Below, piece by piece: positions 1 through 12,619 of a stretch of 64,000 bases of DNA. The translations under genes and the position numbers were made by a program. Origin of the DNA: Cotesia glomerata (Eukaryota; Arthropoda; Insecta; Hymenoptera; Braconidae); contig NC_058164.1 of assembly GCF_020080835.1 (NCBI RefSeq), positions 7,155,666 through 7,219,665 of the forward strand, in the 5' to 3' direction. The notes under the pieces are model-generated. The model saw only the letters and a program-made list of their open reading frames with translations, searched no databases and had not been told where the DNA came from. Position 1 is the stretch's first letter. Every line of letters starts with the position of its first letter.

Positions 1-448
1 ACGGCTGGACCGATTTTCAAAATTTTTTTTTCGTTTTTTTTGCTATAGTTCAGAGATGGTTTAGAAAAATAAAAATTTTTGAAAAACTCGAAAGTTCAGC
101 TAAAAAAATAAAAAAAAAAAAGAATTGCTGTGCGTTCGTCTCACTAAAACTCAAAAAAGGCTGGACCGATTTTCAAAATTGTTTTTTTTGTTTTGTTTGC
201 TGTAGTTCAGAGATAATTCAGAAAAAAAATTTTTTTGGAAAACCCAACAGTTTAGCTAAAAAAATCATTATCATCAATCATCATCGAATAATAAAAAAAT
301 ATAAAAATAAATTGCTGTGCGTTAGTCTCGCCAAAACTAAAAAACGGGTGGATCGATTGAAAAATTTTTTTTTGTTTTGTTCGCTATAGTTAAAGGATGA
401 TTTAAAAAAAAAATTAGGAAAACGGTTGACCCTGAAGGCCATCCGTGC

Positions 449-1094
449 AACTTCCCGCTAATTCCATACCTAGGCGCTTAAAATTGCACTTATGACGTTT
501 TTGAGCTCTTCGAGCTCAAAAATACAATTTATATGTTATTTTGAGCTCTCCGAGCTCAAGGAGACAGCTTTCCTATGCTTTTGAATTCTTTGAGCTCAAA
601 AATCTTATCAAAGTTCGATGAAACACGATTTTTAAATTTTCAAACTGCTATAACTTTTGAATGAATTAATCGATTTTCACGCATTTGGCAGCGATAGATG
701 TAGTTTTTTAAGCTCTATAAATAATTCAGAACATAAAAATTGATCTGATGAAACATTTCGGAGTTATTACAAAAAAACACTTTTTTCGATTTTTTTCGAC
801 AACGATATCTCACGAACGCATCAACCGATTCTGACGCTTTTCATGGTGATCGATGCAGGTTTTCAAGATTAAGAGCTAATGAGTTTTCGAGGTCGATCGG
901 TTCAGCCAATTCGGAGATATTTAAAAAAAATGAAAAAAAAAAAAAACAAATTTTTTTTTCACTTTTTTTTAGATTTCTCGAAATCTACTGGTCCGAATCG
1001 GTTCCGACTTTCAGGAAATCTAAGTTTGGCGAAGACCTTTCGGATGACATTAACTGCGATCAAATCGGTCAAGCCGTTCAGAAGTTATAAAAGG

Positions 1095-1159
<65 letters not shown>

Positions 1160-1306
1160 GTACGGGCATCATCGTAAAAATAGTCAGGAAAGCTTCTTAG
1201 GGCTTCAAAACGTCGAGATCTGTTGTAACCTCGATTTTTTCAAAACGGGGTGAAAACAATAACTTCCCGATTTTTTGAAAATTTTCGATTTTCTTAGCGG
1301 GAAGTT
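449..1306. repeat. Element bounded by 13-bp inverted repeats
   Basis: AACTTCCCGCTAA at 449-461 is answered by its exact reverse complement TTAGCGGGAAGTT at 1294-1306. The interior holds three GAGCTC hairpins near its left end and a CA microsatellite near its right end. A second copy of the left end (60+ bp nearly identical, including the 13-mer at 2112-2124) lies further along, so this is a dispersed repeat. It could be a non-autonomous DNA transposon. I see no clear target-site duplication. Confidence 0.45.
1098..1156. repeat. (CA)n microsatellite
   Basis: An almost pure run of CA dinucleotides, about 29 units, inside the 449-1306 repeat. Confidence 0.95.
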
Positions 1307-1558
1307 AAAAATTTTTGAAAAACGCGAAAGTTCAGCTAAAAAAATCAAAAATTATTAATTTTGTGTTGGAATCGCTATTGTTACGCTTGAGCCTCAAGGT
1401 TGCAAGAGAGTACCAAAATTGTTCGATATATAGGAAGATATGTACAAGTATACTGCAGAGTTGTACTATTTACTCAAGAAGAAACGCAAGAAGAATGTTT
1501 GTCATTACTTTTGTTTTGTTCGTGTTTATTTTTGTAATGTTTATATCTATCTATCAAT

Positions 1559-2425
1559 GGGGTATCCATACCAAATAGACCACTTTTGAACCCGACCCCT
1601 TTAGATTTAGCTGAAACTTTACGATTCTTTTCTACCCTTCAAAAGACATTTTTGAGAATTTTTTCAAATTTTTTTATCCAACCCAAAAAAAGTTATGAAT
1701 TTTTCAAAAAAATGGCTTTTTTATTTTCAAATAGCCATAACTTTTTTAGGCATTGACCTTTGGGGTACCTTTTTCTTTTCATAAATTTTTGTTTTTGAAT
1801 GAACTTTTGGAAAAAAAACGCAAAAAAAAATTAAATATGATCAATTCTATAAAAAATAATCGTTTTTTTTAAGCACGATCGTTATTTTTTCGAAGTTGGT
1901 GACTTTTTGTTTGTAATTTTTTTTCTCAAAAAAAAACTTCAATCAATTTGACAACTATTTCCGCTCATCCCGGGCAGGGCCGATTTTTTTTTATATTTTT
2001 TTTAATTGAAAAAAAAAAAAAAAATTTTTATTTTAGAAAATTTGACAATTTTTTTTTCGATTAAATAAAAAAAAAATTAGGAAAACGGTTGACCCTGAAG
2101 GCCATCCTTGCAACTTCCCGCTAATTCCATATCTGGACGCTTAAAACCGCAATTATGCCGTTTTTGAGCTCTCTGAGCTCAAAAATACAATTTATGTGTT
2201 GTTTTGAGCTCTCCGAGCTCAAAGAGATAGGTTTTATATGTTTTTGAGCTCTGCTAGCTCAAAAAAGCCATTATTTTGAAAAATTCATAACCTTTTTTGG
2301 GTTGAACAAAAAAATTTTAAAAAATTCTCAAAAATGTTTTTCAAAAGGTAGAAAAGAATGATAAAGTTTCAGCTAAATCTAAAGGGGTCGAGTTCAAATG
2401 TGGTCGCTTTGGCATAGAATACCCC
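1559..2425. repeat. Inverted-repeat element with ~170-bp arms
   Basis: The left arm (about 1559-1735) begins ggggtatcc and contains cccctttagatttagctg and aacccaaaaaaagttatg. The right arm (about 2255-2425) is its imperfect reverse complement and ends ataccccat. The arms enclose about 520 bp that includes a second copy of the AACTTCCCGCTAA-end repeat and three GAGCTC hairpins. No transposase is visible, so this is a foldback or MITE-type element with a nested insertion. Confidence 0.7.
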
Positions 2426-2651
2426 ATGTATAAAAATGAATAGCTGTGCGTTAGTCTCGCTAAAACTCAAAAACGACTGGACCGATTTTGATAATTTTTT
2501 TTTTTATTTTGTACGTCATCAGGTATAGTTAGAGGATGGTTTAGAAAAAAAAAAATAAAAAGTTGAAAAAAAAAATCCTAAATATTAAGAAATTAAAAAT
2601 ATCAAATAACATCAATTGTTTCCTGCTTCACAGCAGTATTTCATTTGTCAC

Positions 2652-3045
2652 CTATATAAGTCTATCTATATATATACATAGATAAAAATGAATAGCTGTG
2701 CGTTAATCTCGCTATAGTTCAGGGATGTTTTCGAAAGAAAAATTTTTGAAAAACCCGAAAGTTTAGCTAAGGAAATCAACAGATCTAAAATTGTTAAACG
2801 TCTATCTTCTGTATGTATGGACAAAAAAAAATTTCATAAATTCAGTGTTCATTTTTTAGGATCTTGATTTTCAGGCGATAATGAGAAGCGAGTTTCATTT
2901 AATAACTTGACAAAATTCTATCCGCGCTTCATGCAGCCAGTATTTATTCTTTATCGAAGTAGATTAGAGTTTAGATTGATAATCGCTGTTCGGAAGGTGT
3001 TTTAAAATATATTGTAGGTGATACGAAGTTCACCGGATCAGCTAG
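2652..3045 (+). mobile_element. Non-autonomous Helitron-like element
   Basis: The 5' side has aaaaatgaatagctgtgcgt. The 3' side ends gaagttcaccggatcagctag immediately before a T, which is the CTAG|T ending of Helitrons. Both end types resemble, from memory, a non-autonomous Helitron group seen in Lepidoptera and parasitoid wasps. No Rep/helicase coding is present. A second 5'-end copy begins near 2428, so two elements appear nested or truncated. The 5' boundary is approximate. Confidence 0.5.
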
Positions 3046-3533
3046 TATTTATATAGATATATATAAAATTTGTGAAATTTGTTAAGTTTATTAAAATTTG
3101 TTGCTAATTGTAATCGTAATCGTGCTGACATGACCGGGTTCACCATATTCTAAAGCATACTTACCTATATAAACTCTTGAGCTAATGTTATTTTTTCGAC
3201 ATAACTCAAAATAAAATATATTATTTCAAAATTTACTGTAAATTCCAACATGAGTACCCCTACAACAATCCAATTTGTAAAAAAAAACTCAAAAATGAAA
3301 ACTTCTAAAAATTTTTTTAGAAATAAAATAAAAAATAATTAGATATTGTAAACTTTAAGTGATAAAAATGAACTAACTTATGTATATTGACAGTTTCTTT
3401 CCATAAATGATGTAGAGCATTGCATAATGATTGAATAACCAATTTTCCTTTTTTCTTAAATAAATAATTCATAAAAATAATTTATTCACCTACATAAAAA
3501 CTGATTAATCAACACAACAATTATATTTTTCAG

Positions 3534-4529
3534 TGTCAAGCAATCGTAGTCGGTTTTCTGGGATCAGTCGTAGCAATTCTAATGGGAGCAGTGAAGAACG
3601 GAACAGTATCATTAGACCACGTGTATCTTTTATGTGCAAGCAGTTTAGTCACCGCATCCCTGGCATCATTTGTCCTCGGATTAATCACAGCTGGAGTAAT
3701 TGTCTTCTCTCGTCACTGCAACATAAATCCTGACAACGTAGCCACGCCGATAGCAGCCAGTCTAGGCGACATAACGTCGTTAGCACTGCTATCCTGGATT
3801 TCCACGATTCTGTACGAAGCTATCGGTAAGCAGGACTGGTTAGCGCCTCTGATAATCGCCTGCTACATCCTGGTAACGCCGCTCTGGGTGTGGATAGCTA
3901 AGCGCAATAAGTACACCAACGACGTGCTGTATTCCGGGTGGACGCCGGTGATGGTGGCAATGCTGATCAGCAGTTGCGGAGGCTTGATCCTAGATTTTAT
4001 GGTATCAAGATTCGAGACACTGACTGTGTTTCAGCCGGTGATCAATGGTGTAGGTGGTAATCTGGTTGCGGTCCAGGCCTCAAGAATATCGACAGCTTTG
4101 CACAAACAAGCTGATCTTGGCACGCTATTGATACCACCTGGACACACTCATCCAGTGATATTCATAACACCAATCGCTAATTTTTTTGGCAAAGGACATC
4201 ATTCAAGAACGACACGGGTGCTGATGGCGATGGTCATTCCCGGTCATATTATATTTATTTACATGATTAAATATATGAAAGACGGTGATACTGCATTGAC
4301 ACCACTCTTTGTATTTGTTTACCTCTGTGCGGCGATGCTACAAGTCGCGGCGTTGCTCTACATCGCGTATATCATGATTCACTGGATGTGGAAGCGGAAA
4401 ATAGATCCAGACAACTCAGCGATTCCTTATCTGACGGCCATGGGAGATCTTCTAGGTATCAGCTTACTAGCCATAGCTTTTCAATTTTTGTATCTCGTTG
4501 GAGATCAAGACTACGACGGTGCCATTTAG
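3534..4529 (+). CDS. SLC41A: SLC41-family magnesium transporter, last coding exon (partial)
   Basis: This is the 3' coding exon of an SLC41 (MgtE-like) divalent-cation transporter, an integral membrane protein that moves Mg2+. It encodes 331 residues after a cag acceptor at 3531-3533 (phase 0) and ends with TAG. Visible hallmarks are two MgtE-type signatures, PDNVATPIAASLGD and PDNSAIPYLTAMGD, the NGVGGNLVAVQASR motif between them, and about eight hydrophobic helices. The first codons (CQAIVVGFLGSVVAI) continue a transmembrane helix, so the N-terminal half must come from exons left of the window. Downstream is about 2.3 kb of AT-rich DNA before the convergent REXO1 gene. Family assignment is firm; which paralogue (A1, A2 or A3) is not decided here. 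Confidence 0.93.
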   Translation, partial: CQAIVVGFLGSVVAILMGAVKNGTVSLDHVYLLCASSLVTASLASFVLGLITAGVIVFSRHCNINPDNVATPIAASLGDITSLALLSWISTILYEAIGKQDWLAPLIIACYILVTPLWVWIAKRNKYTNDVLYSGWTPVMVAMLISSCGGLILDFMVSRFETLTVFQPVINGVGGNLVAVQASRISTALHKQADLGTLLIPPGHTHPVIFITPIANFFGKGHHSRTTRVLMAMVIPGHIIFIYMIKYMKDGDTALTPLFVFVYLCAAMLQVAALLYIAYIMIHWMWKRKIDPDNSAIPYLTAMGDLLGISLLAIAFQFLYLVGDQDYDGAI

Positions 4530-6818
4530 AGCCTCAACATCTTTCAATATTTATTTTTTTAAATCAAAATATTCAGCCAATTATAAAAGATTTAATGAAT
4601 GAATGATTCGAGTTTTTTTATTTTTTAATTAACGCGCTGGTTCAGACAATAGATATTTTTTATTAACAGTTAGTTTTTTTATGTATGAGTATTTTGTTAT
4701 CAAGGAAGATCTTCCATGCTTGATGATGAATTATTAAAGATAAAAATAAGACGCAATGGCCTTCCGAGATGTTTTGATAGAAAAGTAGATTAAAGATTTT
4801 TATTTTTTATATTTTTGATATTAATGATCTGATATTAATTCTTTTGATGACTAATTTTTTTTAAGAGTCTATTTGCCAATTTTTTGATTTTTTTCGCTTT
4901 TAATAATTAAAATATTGTGGTAATTTTTTTCTGGGAATTTTTTAAAATACGCACATTAAATTCTTAAAAATATTTTTAATAATTGGAATTAAAAATTGTC
5001 AAATTTCTGCTATGTGAATTTTAGTTCGACTGTTATTAAAAATAAAAATTTGCAAATAAACTCTTGAAACGATAATAATAATAATAATATTAATAAATAA
5101 ACATAAAAATGATGTCATTAAAATGATTAATAACAACGAACATTAAAAAAACAACCTTTAATCTGCTAACACTAAAAAAGTAGATTAATTCGAAGTTGAT
5201 ACAATAAAAGTATGCCTTCGAATAGTTGCCTTCATAAATAAAAGAACTTGAATAATAAAAATAAATAATGAAAAGACCTTCCGTTAATTTAAAAGCATAT
5301 ATTGTATGTTTTTTTAGAATGAATGTTAACTAGTATTAATTACTAATAAATTAATAATTAATTGAAGTATGGAAATTATTGAAATGCTTCTAGGTAAATT
5401 TTAAATGAAAATTAGCAAAATTTCACTAGACAATTTTTAATGGAATTTAAATGAAAATAATTATGAAATTTAGGCAATTAATTAGCTTAAATTGATATCA
5501 AAAAATTGTAAATGTGGAATTGGATTTATGTCGTTATTAACTGCAGTTACTCAGGCTATTTAATATTAGTAAAATTGTTAACATTTAATTGCTTTTAATT
5601 ATGCAAGTAAAATTTATTATAAATATTTTTTTTTTTTTTTAATTAAAAAACGAATCTCGAAATCAGAAAACAAAACGAGTTCGATTTGATAAATTGTATA
5701 AATAATATTTTAAAGTTTTTAATTAAATATTGTTATTAATTGATTAATTTGTTAAGTTAATTAATAAAATTGTTATAAATGCAATGTACATATTATAAAT
5801 ATTGAATGATATATAAGTCAATTTTTATTTAAGGACTAATATTTAGTCCTTGACAATACGGAAGTCATCATAAGTGAATATATAAACTATATACATATTT
5901 ATACATGAGTTTTCCCGGTTAGATATTTAAAATACTTTTTTTTTAAACATAATTGCAGTATTATTCAATAACTGTATTGATTAACGTTTCAATTTACATG
6001 AGAATTATTAATTTTAGATTTTAAAATAACCGAGTACTCGATTTGAACACAAATCCAAAGAATTACAAAACCCAAAGAAATTTATTTCTATAAATAAAAA
6101 AAAATATATATATATATATATAAATATAAAAATCAAACTTTAATTTTGATAAGTGTAATTTAAATAAAAAAATTGTGAAATTGTACAAAAACAAAGTAAA
6201 TAAAAAAAAATTATTATTTCACCATTTAATTACTTTTATTAATGTATGAATGATAGTAAGTTAATTTAAATATAAATAAATAAATGGAGAGGAGTTAATC
6301 AATGCATCGTATTAACTTATGAGGTAATTTTAATAATTTTTAGAATATAAATAAGCAACGAAGTACAAAAATATTAATTGAATTATCAGAGGAGTTATGG
6401 TTATTAATATCAATTAATAATTATATCAACCTTTCGAATTAATTTACTTGATAAATATTGTGTATTAACACTGATAAATTAATAAAAAAAAAAAATCGTA
6501 TTATTAAAAGTAATAATAATGATTATATTAAAACTTACATAATATAAAATTTAAATATTACGTGCTGTCTATCCCATAAACAGTCTATTTTTGTTATTAT
6601 GTCGGTTTTGTTCACGAGATGAATGATGATTCAATGCGTATATTACATATTTATACAGGTAATTATAATACGTGCGGCAGTTTAAATAATACATTATACA
6701 TAAACTCTTATTTATCAAATCCACGATATTATCTTTTGTTGTTTGTTTTAAATTCAATTATTTATTTTCACTTGTCCATTTTCTTTTTATTTTTATTTAT
6801 TTGAAAACTTTTTTATTT
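4530..6818. other. AT-rich intergenic DNA between convergent genes
   Basis: This holds the 3' UTRs of SLC41 (+) and REXO1 (-). Several AATAAA-type signals occur on both strands. The only structured items are a short AT dinucleotide run near 6102-6122 and a 21-bp palindrome (aaggactaa-tat-ttagtcctt) near 5832. No exon-like sequence is seen. Confidence 0.6.
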
Positions 6819-9800
6819 TTAGAGTAATTTAGCGTCTTCTTTAACTTTCCATTGCATGAGTTCCATACAAGCTATCGCGTCTTCACTGGAGTCATGACCT
6901 CCGACTGTAAAAGGGTAATAATAAATAATTAAATCTTGATTGAAAATTAGATATAATACGTCTTTTTTCTTTTTCATTGAATAACTTACCGTCATTTTGG
7001 ATTATCTTACGAAGATACTCAGAGCATAAGTTCTTCAGAGCACGTTTCTGAGGATAACCATTTTTGTGTGGAAATACGACACTAGTATCTACAACAGTAT
7101 TGTGAATAAGTTTAAGAGCTTTAAAATCACTCTCTAAACTGTGGCCGATAAGTATTGTTTTCTCGGAAAACATTGATAGTAACGTAGCTTGTACGTCGAG
7201 AATTGTTGTAGTTACTCCTACCATGTTTTCTTCCGTTATTCCAGAGAATCTAAACAAACAAAGTAATAACTTTAAAAATAAAAATCATCACTAATCTTTA
7301 ACACACAATAAAATTTAATAACTTGATAAACTTCTCAGAGTATTTGAAAAAAATCAGGACCAAAATTACCTTGTATTATAATCAATGATACGATTATCAG
7401 GCTTAACCAGTGTTTCGTATATAGTTTTACAGTCATCGTTAATAACGGTTACTCGAGTCAACTCTAGACCTTGTGTCGTGTAACACATTTCACAATCGAG
7501 TGCATAAACTCCCTGATTTTCATCTGAAATATCTAAAGAAAAATATTTAAAAATTATTCACATAAACATAAAAAACATTTTAATACAAAAATTAAATTAT
7601 TACCTCTGGGTAAAGTTTGAACATAGCCGCGCAAATTTTCATAGTCAACTTTATCCCAGACGTGGTTTTGAGCATCAGCACAACCAGTTGCCGAACCATA
7701 TTGTTGACAACAACTGTATTTCCCCTCACCGCGGATGGTAAACTTACGTCCCCAATGGTAAATACAATTTTGTTTTTGTACTGCAAACCCAAATTTATCT
7801 ACCATATAAGGCTTATTGCAGCGACTGCAATATCTTTCATTAGGCACTTTAGATACAATCGATTGATTGCGTGTATTTATTGTATAAATTTTAGCTCTTC
7901 CCTAAAACATAAATAAAAAAAAAATTATAATTTATTATTTATAATTGATAAAATAAATGAACAACTTTAGAATTACCTTAGTCTTATCAGGATGAGATCG
8001 TGGAAACCCATTGTCTCTAAGCTGTTGTTCATTCATAATCCACTTTTTTAGGACATTATAAAGCGCAGATCCCTTAAAATCAGTAATTACTTTTTTGGAT
8101 TTAACAACACTCCACGACCCTTTACTTTTACCAGCAAGTACGGCATCATGCGAAACAGTTCCACTGCCCGATGGCATCGAATCATCGTCGCCAGCACACG
8201 TATTTTGTTCTACTTCCTTTCTCAACCTGTGCGCAGCTACCATACAAGAACTTTTGTAAACCGTTAAGGCTTTACAACGATTGTGACAGTTCAGCTCCTC
8301 ACGTAATGCACGTTGTGCTGCGTCCTCACCACTCGTATATATTTGTATACAAATATCATGCATAAGATTCACGTAATACTGACGAATATTAAGGGGAAAT
8401 TTCTGGGTCGTCACTTGCAGCGGCTCTGAACGAATCAGTTGAGGCACCTAGAAATTTAAAAAATGTTTGCAATGTTATGAAATAATATTTTATGCTGATT
8501 TAAATAATTCAATTAAAAATAATATTAAAAAAATTTCATTACAGCTATTAAATTTTGTAATAAATTTATATTTATATATTTATTGTGTAATACTTACTGT
8601 CTGTGGAATATGAGCGACACGTGTGCCTTTGCGAGTCTGAGCTACTGTTTTAGGTTCCGCAGGTACTTTAGCTACAGATTCTAGCACTTTTTTCTTAGCT
8701 TGCTCCAAAGATTTTGCGTAAGGTACTGGCGCTATTCTTACACGACCTGTAAATTATTATTAACATAATTATTATTGTTAATCAATACCCAATACTTACA
8801 AGAATTTATTAAACAAACATCTTACCAGTGCCATTAACATGTGGCTTTTCTCCCACAGAACTGAAGACGTCCTTGTCACCTGTAACCTGAGGTTTAGTTT
8901 TATCAGACGTAGCTTCACGGGTCAGTTTCCAGCGCTCATACATTCGTTGCTGAGGATTGGGCAATCGTTTTAATGGTTGGCTTGGTAGGTGACTTCGGGC
9001 AACGGTACTTGCAGCCAGGGCATGAGCGACCCGTTTTTTTCCGACATCCTCAGCTTCGACTTCAATATCTGGTTTTGGATCACTTTTACTTGTGACTCCT
9101 TTGGGATGATCACTTTCCTGATACTCCTAAAAATAATAAATCATATTTTTAATAACAAAAATAAAAAATATCAATAAGCAAACAACTAAATAAATAAAAT
9201 AAAAATTACCTGAAAAATTTTAAGACATTCCTCCTCGACGTCATGATCAGAGTCGCTTGTTTCCATCAACTCGTCTTCATTAATAAAACCAGCATACTCA
9301 AATTCACCGGTATTAACATCGTTGTCTGAGTCAATGTCCATTTTTTTATCAGCTTCATTTTTTTTGTGATTATCCGCGTCATTATTTTTACTATTGCTTT
9401 TACTGGACTTTTTATCTCCAGACTTGGAAGACTCGTGTTTATGTCTACTAGACTTGTGATGCCTGTAATTCTCCTTCGAACTCGAACTCTTCTCACGATC
9501 ACGATCGCGATGCGATCTTGACTTATCTTTGCTCCTAGAAGAACTCTTCTCCTTACTGTCCTTAGATTTGTCACTGCGCTTACTCGAGGATCTATGCCGG
9601 TCACTCGAACTCGAACTCGAACTTTTTTTATCATCTTTCTTATCATTCCTGTCCTTACTACTCTTACTACTACTAGTTTTACTACTACTACTATTACTCT
9701 TACTTCTACTGCTACTTTTACTATGACTACTACGCTCTTTGCTTCTTTCATCATCTTTTTTATTAACAACTTTTTTTCCATCACAATCTTTACGTGATTC

Positions 9801-11078
9801 TTCATTATTACCATCATCATCCTTATTATCATCTTTACTATTTAACTCGTCCAATTTATCTTTTATATTATTTTCAATAACAACTGTTTTATCTTTACAA
9901 ATAGTCTTATTCGATGATTTTTGTACTTCTTTGGTTGAAATATCTACTACTCTACCACTAGCAGTATCACTCGCACCAAGATCCTCATTTTCGTCATCTG
10001 AAAACTTAGGCTCGACCGTATAGTAACTCTTCATAGGATTATAGTCTAGTTGATGAGAATTGGTACTAGAAGACACCAATATCCCATCCAGCATACTAAA
10101 CTCCGGCTCGAAGTCATCCATCGCGCAATCATCGAGCTGTTCCAATGATTTAAGAGGAGCTTTAACCATCTTAGGAACATATTCTTCCCTCCGCTTCTTC
10201 GGCTTCGGACAGTAAGCTTCTTTTTTGCTCTTAGAACTGACAATGTAATCACTGGAACGATCATCATAGTTAAGCGTCGAGGAATCGCCTTTAGCTGTCG
10301 GTACATAACAATTGTCAAAAGATTTATTTTTATTACTATCATTAAGTGCATTTATTGTATTAATAGCCGTAGGTTTGTATGTTATTTCAGAGGGTTTTGT
10401 TTTTATCGAATCAGGTAGACAACTTAGCCATGGTTTAACTCCATCGTCGGAGGTTTTTCTTTTAACAGCGACTTTACTTTCTCTGGTGGGCATATAAACC
10501 GGCACTGCTATATGACGTTTCTTTAATTCGGCTATCGGAGTAGGATTGTAAACACACGGCGGTTTTGATATCAGCTGCGGTACCCCAACGTGTTTTCCTA
10601 CCGTCAAAGTCGGCTTGAGACCCTCCACTACTTTTGATACTATTGTCTCTGATACTTGCTCCTTGTTGGTGACATTCTGGTCTGCTAAAACTTTAGTGAC
10701 CGCTTCAGTAACAAGCTGCTGGATTGTCTGAGAATCAGTTGCAGAAATAGCGCTACTTAATTGTAAAGCGGTTGTGCTAGAGTTTATTGTGGCAGTGGTG
10801 GTGGTGCTGGTGGCGGCTCCTCTTTTTTGATTCCTCTCTGACTGTGAATCCACAGACACACTGGGTACCAATGATGCTGATATTGATGAGGCATCTTCTG
10901 ACGTAAAACAAAATGATTAGTCGGGTGGGTTTTATTTATTTTTTTGGTTATTAATATAGTAGTAATAGTTGATATTACCTCGACGTAGGTGCTTAAAGTG
11001 ACAATAGGGTCTATCACAAGAACCGTTGTCATAAAATGGACAAGTAATCGATTTAAAATAACCAGTCGATGGCAGCAT
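6819..11078 (-). CDS. REXO1: RNA exonuclease 1 homologue, DEDDh family
   Basis: Nine coding exons: 11078-10979, 10897-9210, 9126-8826, 8746-8598, 8447-7977, 7901-7604, 7532-7370, 7249-6990 and 6904-6819. All have GT-AG junctions and compatible phases, giving 1171 residues. The N-terminus MLPSTGYFKSITCPFY carries a CCCH zinc finger (C13, C21, C26, H30), typical of REXO1. Residues ~380-540 are a low-complexity Ser/Lys/Asp-rich segment. A cysteine-rich region (YCSRCNKPY...CCQ) comes before the C-terminal 3'-5' exonuclease domain. Its DEDDh residues are visible: D1015/E1017 in LDCEMC, the HSLESDFK motif, and H1147/D1152 in GHDSSEDA. The family trims RNA 3' ends in the nucleus. The catalytic residues are all present, so the enzyme is probably active. 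The exon 2 acceptor follows the short exon-1 donor at 10978. Confidence 0.95.
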
Positions 11079-11443
11079 TACTAATTCATCTTACTTGCAT
11101 TACAATTACGCATCTCATTATTTTTTTTGGATAGCGTTATTTGGTTGATTGTTGTTGTTGAGAGGCTTTTTTGTTGGGAGTATATAGACTATTTATTTAG
11201 TACTAAAAAAATTTAATAACTAGCTTGTGTAAAAAATTAAAACTTGAGGTTACACTCAGTACTCAACGTTGATTTTGTGGTATAAATGTATGCAGGTACT
11301 AAATATATATATATATATACATGTATTAAGACTGATGAGTAAGGTATTATGTGCGGGTTCAATGAGAAAATGCATCAAGACTGGGTTGGAAATGAAGAAA
11401 TTTTACTTATCTTTTCTTTTAAGTCTTGTGTTCATGAAAATAA

Positions 11444-11571
11444 TCTTCTAAATTAAAATACATGATGATAGTCTTGAAGTTAGTCAAAGGTCGAAACTCA
11501 CAAAAAACGGGCCACGATTCATTATTGGTTAAAATTTAGGCGCGCGCGTAGCGCGCTATTCAAATTTCTAG
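11444..11571 (+). mobile_element. Mini-Helitron-like element, 128 bp
   Basis: It starts A|TCTTCTAAATTAAAATA and ends with a GC hairpin (gcgcgc-gta-gcgcgc), then tattcaaattt, then CTAG before a T. That is a Helitron signature: 5' TC, 3' hairpin, about 11 nt, CTAG, insertion between A and T. The ends match the two 138-bp copies at 31921-32196, on the opposite strand. It is too short to code for anything and would depend on a helper. Confidence 0.6.
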
Positions 11572-11764
11572 TATTTTCTTAAATTTTATTTACAATCGAA
11601 ATAAATAATCGATAGTCGAATTTTTTGAAATTTTAAATATAAATTATGCCAAGTTATAAAATTTTGAGAAATTTAATTTTTAGACAATAAAAATTATTAT
11701 TATTTTTAATAGAGTTGTTACTTGTAATTTACACAAGTATAAAAAATGAAAATTTTAATGAAAA

Positions 11765-11965
11765 TTAAAGTAGCAGATATTTGATCATTTTTTGAATTTT
11801 TGAAAGAATTAAATTACTGAAAAATAAATTAGAAAAAAAAAATTGACATGCAGAAATTTTAAAAAATTAAAAATGCAATTTTTTTAAAAGTAATTTTTCA
11901 AAACAAATTTATTTGTTAAATAAAATAAAAAATTGTCAAGTGACTGTTAACTTTAATGTCATAAA
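11765..11965 (+). repeat. Dispersed AT-rich repeat, copy 1
   Basis: This ~200-bp segment runs from gcagatatttgatcattttt to gactgttaactttaatgtca. It is clearly similar to 47560-47765 (same strand) and to 48155-48350 (reverse strand), both in TKFC intron 1. No coding is seen. Confidence 0.5.
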
Positions 11966-12619
11966 TTTTTATTTTTATGATTTTGAGAAATATTACTAAC
12001 AAATATTTCAACTTCGTAGAATTATAACACAGAAAGTAGCATATAAACAAAAATAATTTTTGTGTCGTTTGGGATATATGAAAAATTTGATAATAATAGC
12101 TGACATTTTTTATTTTTTGATTTTGTTTAATTTATCAAATTAGAACTACAAAATTTTTTTTAATTGCACTCACAGTTTTTAAAATTTTTTAAATAACAAC
12201 ATTAACTTAATAATCAATCATTGTTGATCAAATAACGATAACATTAATTTAAAAATGAAATTAAAAAAAAAATTTTTTTGCAATGATTTTTTCAATAAAA
12301 AAATTCTAAAAATTTTTAAATGCCGGCTAACTTTATTGTAATAAAAATTTATGGTAAATAACTAAATGTACTTTATTTAAAACAAAATATGAGGTATGTA
12401 GTGAAATTTTTAAAAATAGCTTTAAATTTTTTTGATTTATAGTAAATTAATATTTATGAAATTTGAATTTTCGCGCTTTTTGTGTCTAGTGTTTTTCCTA
12501 GAGCCCCAAGCGGCACAAGTAACTTTTTGGTATTTATAAGGTAACAATTTCAGTTAACTTTAAGAGCGGTTGATAGTTGATTTTCAAACGTGTTTTTCTC
12601 ATGTATGTGATAAAATTTC

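Larger units (their letters stand above)
1..3533. repeat. Nested Helitron-like and inverted-repeat DNA, probably intronic
   Basis: No coding exon is supported here. The stretch is a patchwork of repeats. A 5'-end-like motif, gctgtgcgttagtctcgc followed by aaaactcaaaaacgg and ctggaccgatttt, recurs near 1 (partial), 130, 313, 2441 and 2694. A 55-bp segment (ggttgaccctgaaggccatc and following) is present twice, near 423 and 2088. A long inverted repeat spans 1559-2425. The open frame at 879-1253 runs through a CA microsatellite and is not gene-like. Because the SLC41 exon at 3534 needs upstream exons that are absent here, this DNA probably lies inside an intron of that gene (inference). Confidence 0.7.

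Noticed and set aside
879..1253. 124-codon open frame with a Thr-His run
   Set aside because: The run comes from the CA microsatellite and the frame lies within a repeat. No conserved residues.
9529..9726. Leucine-rich frame on the plus strand
   Set aside because: It is the antisense of the Ser/Lys-rich low-complexity segment in REXO1 exon 2.
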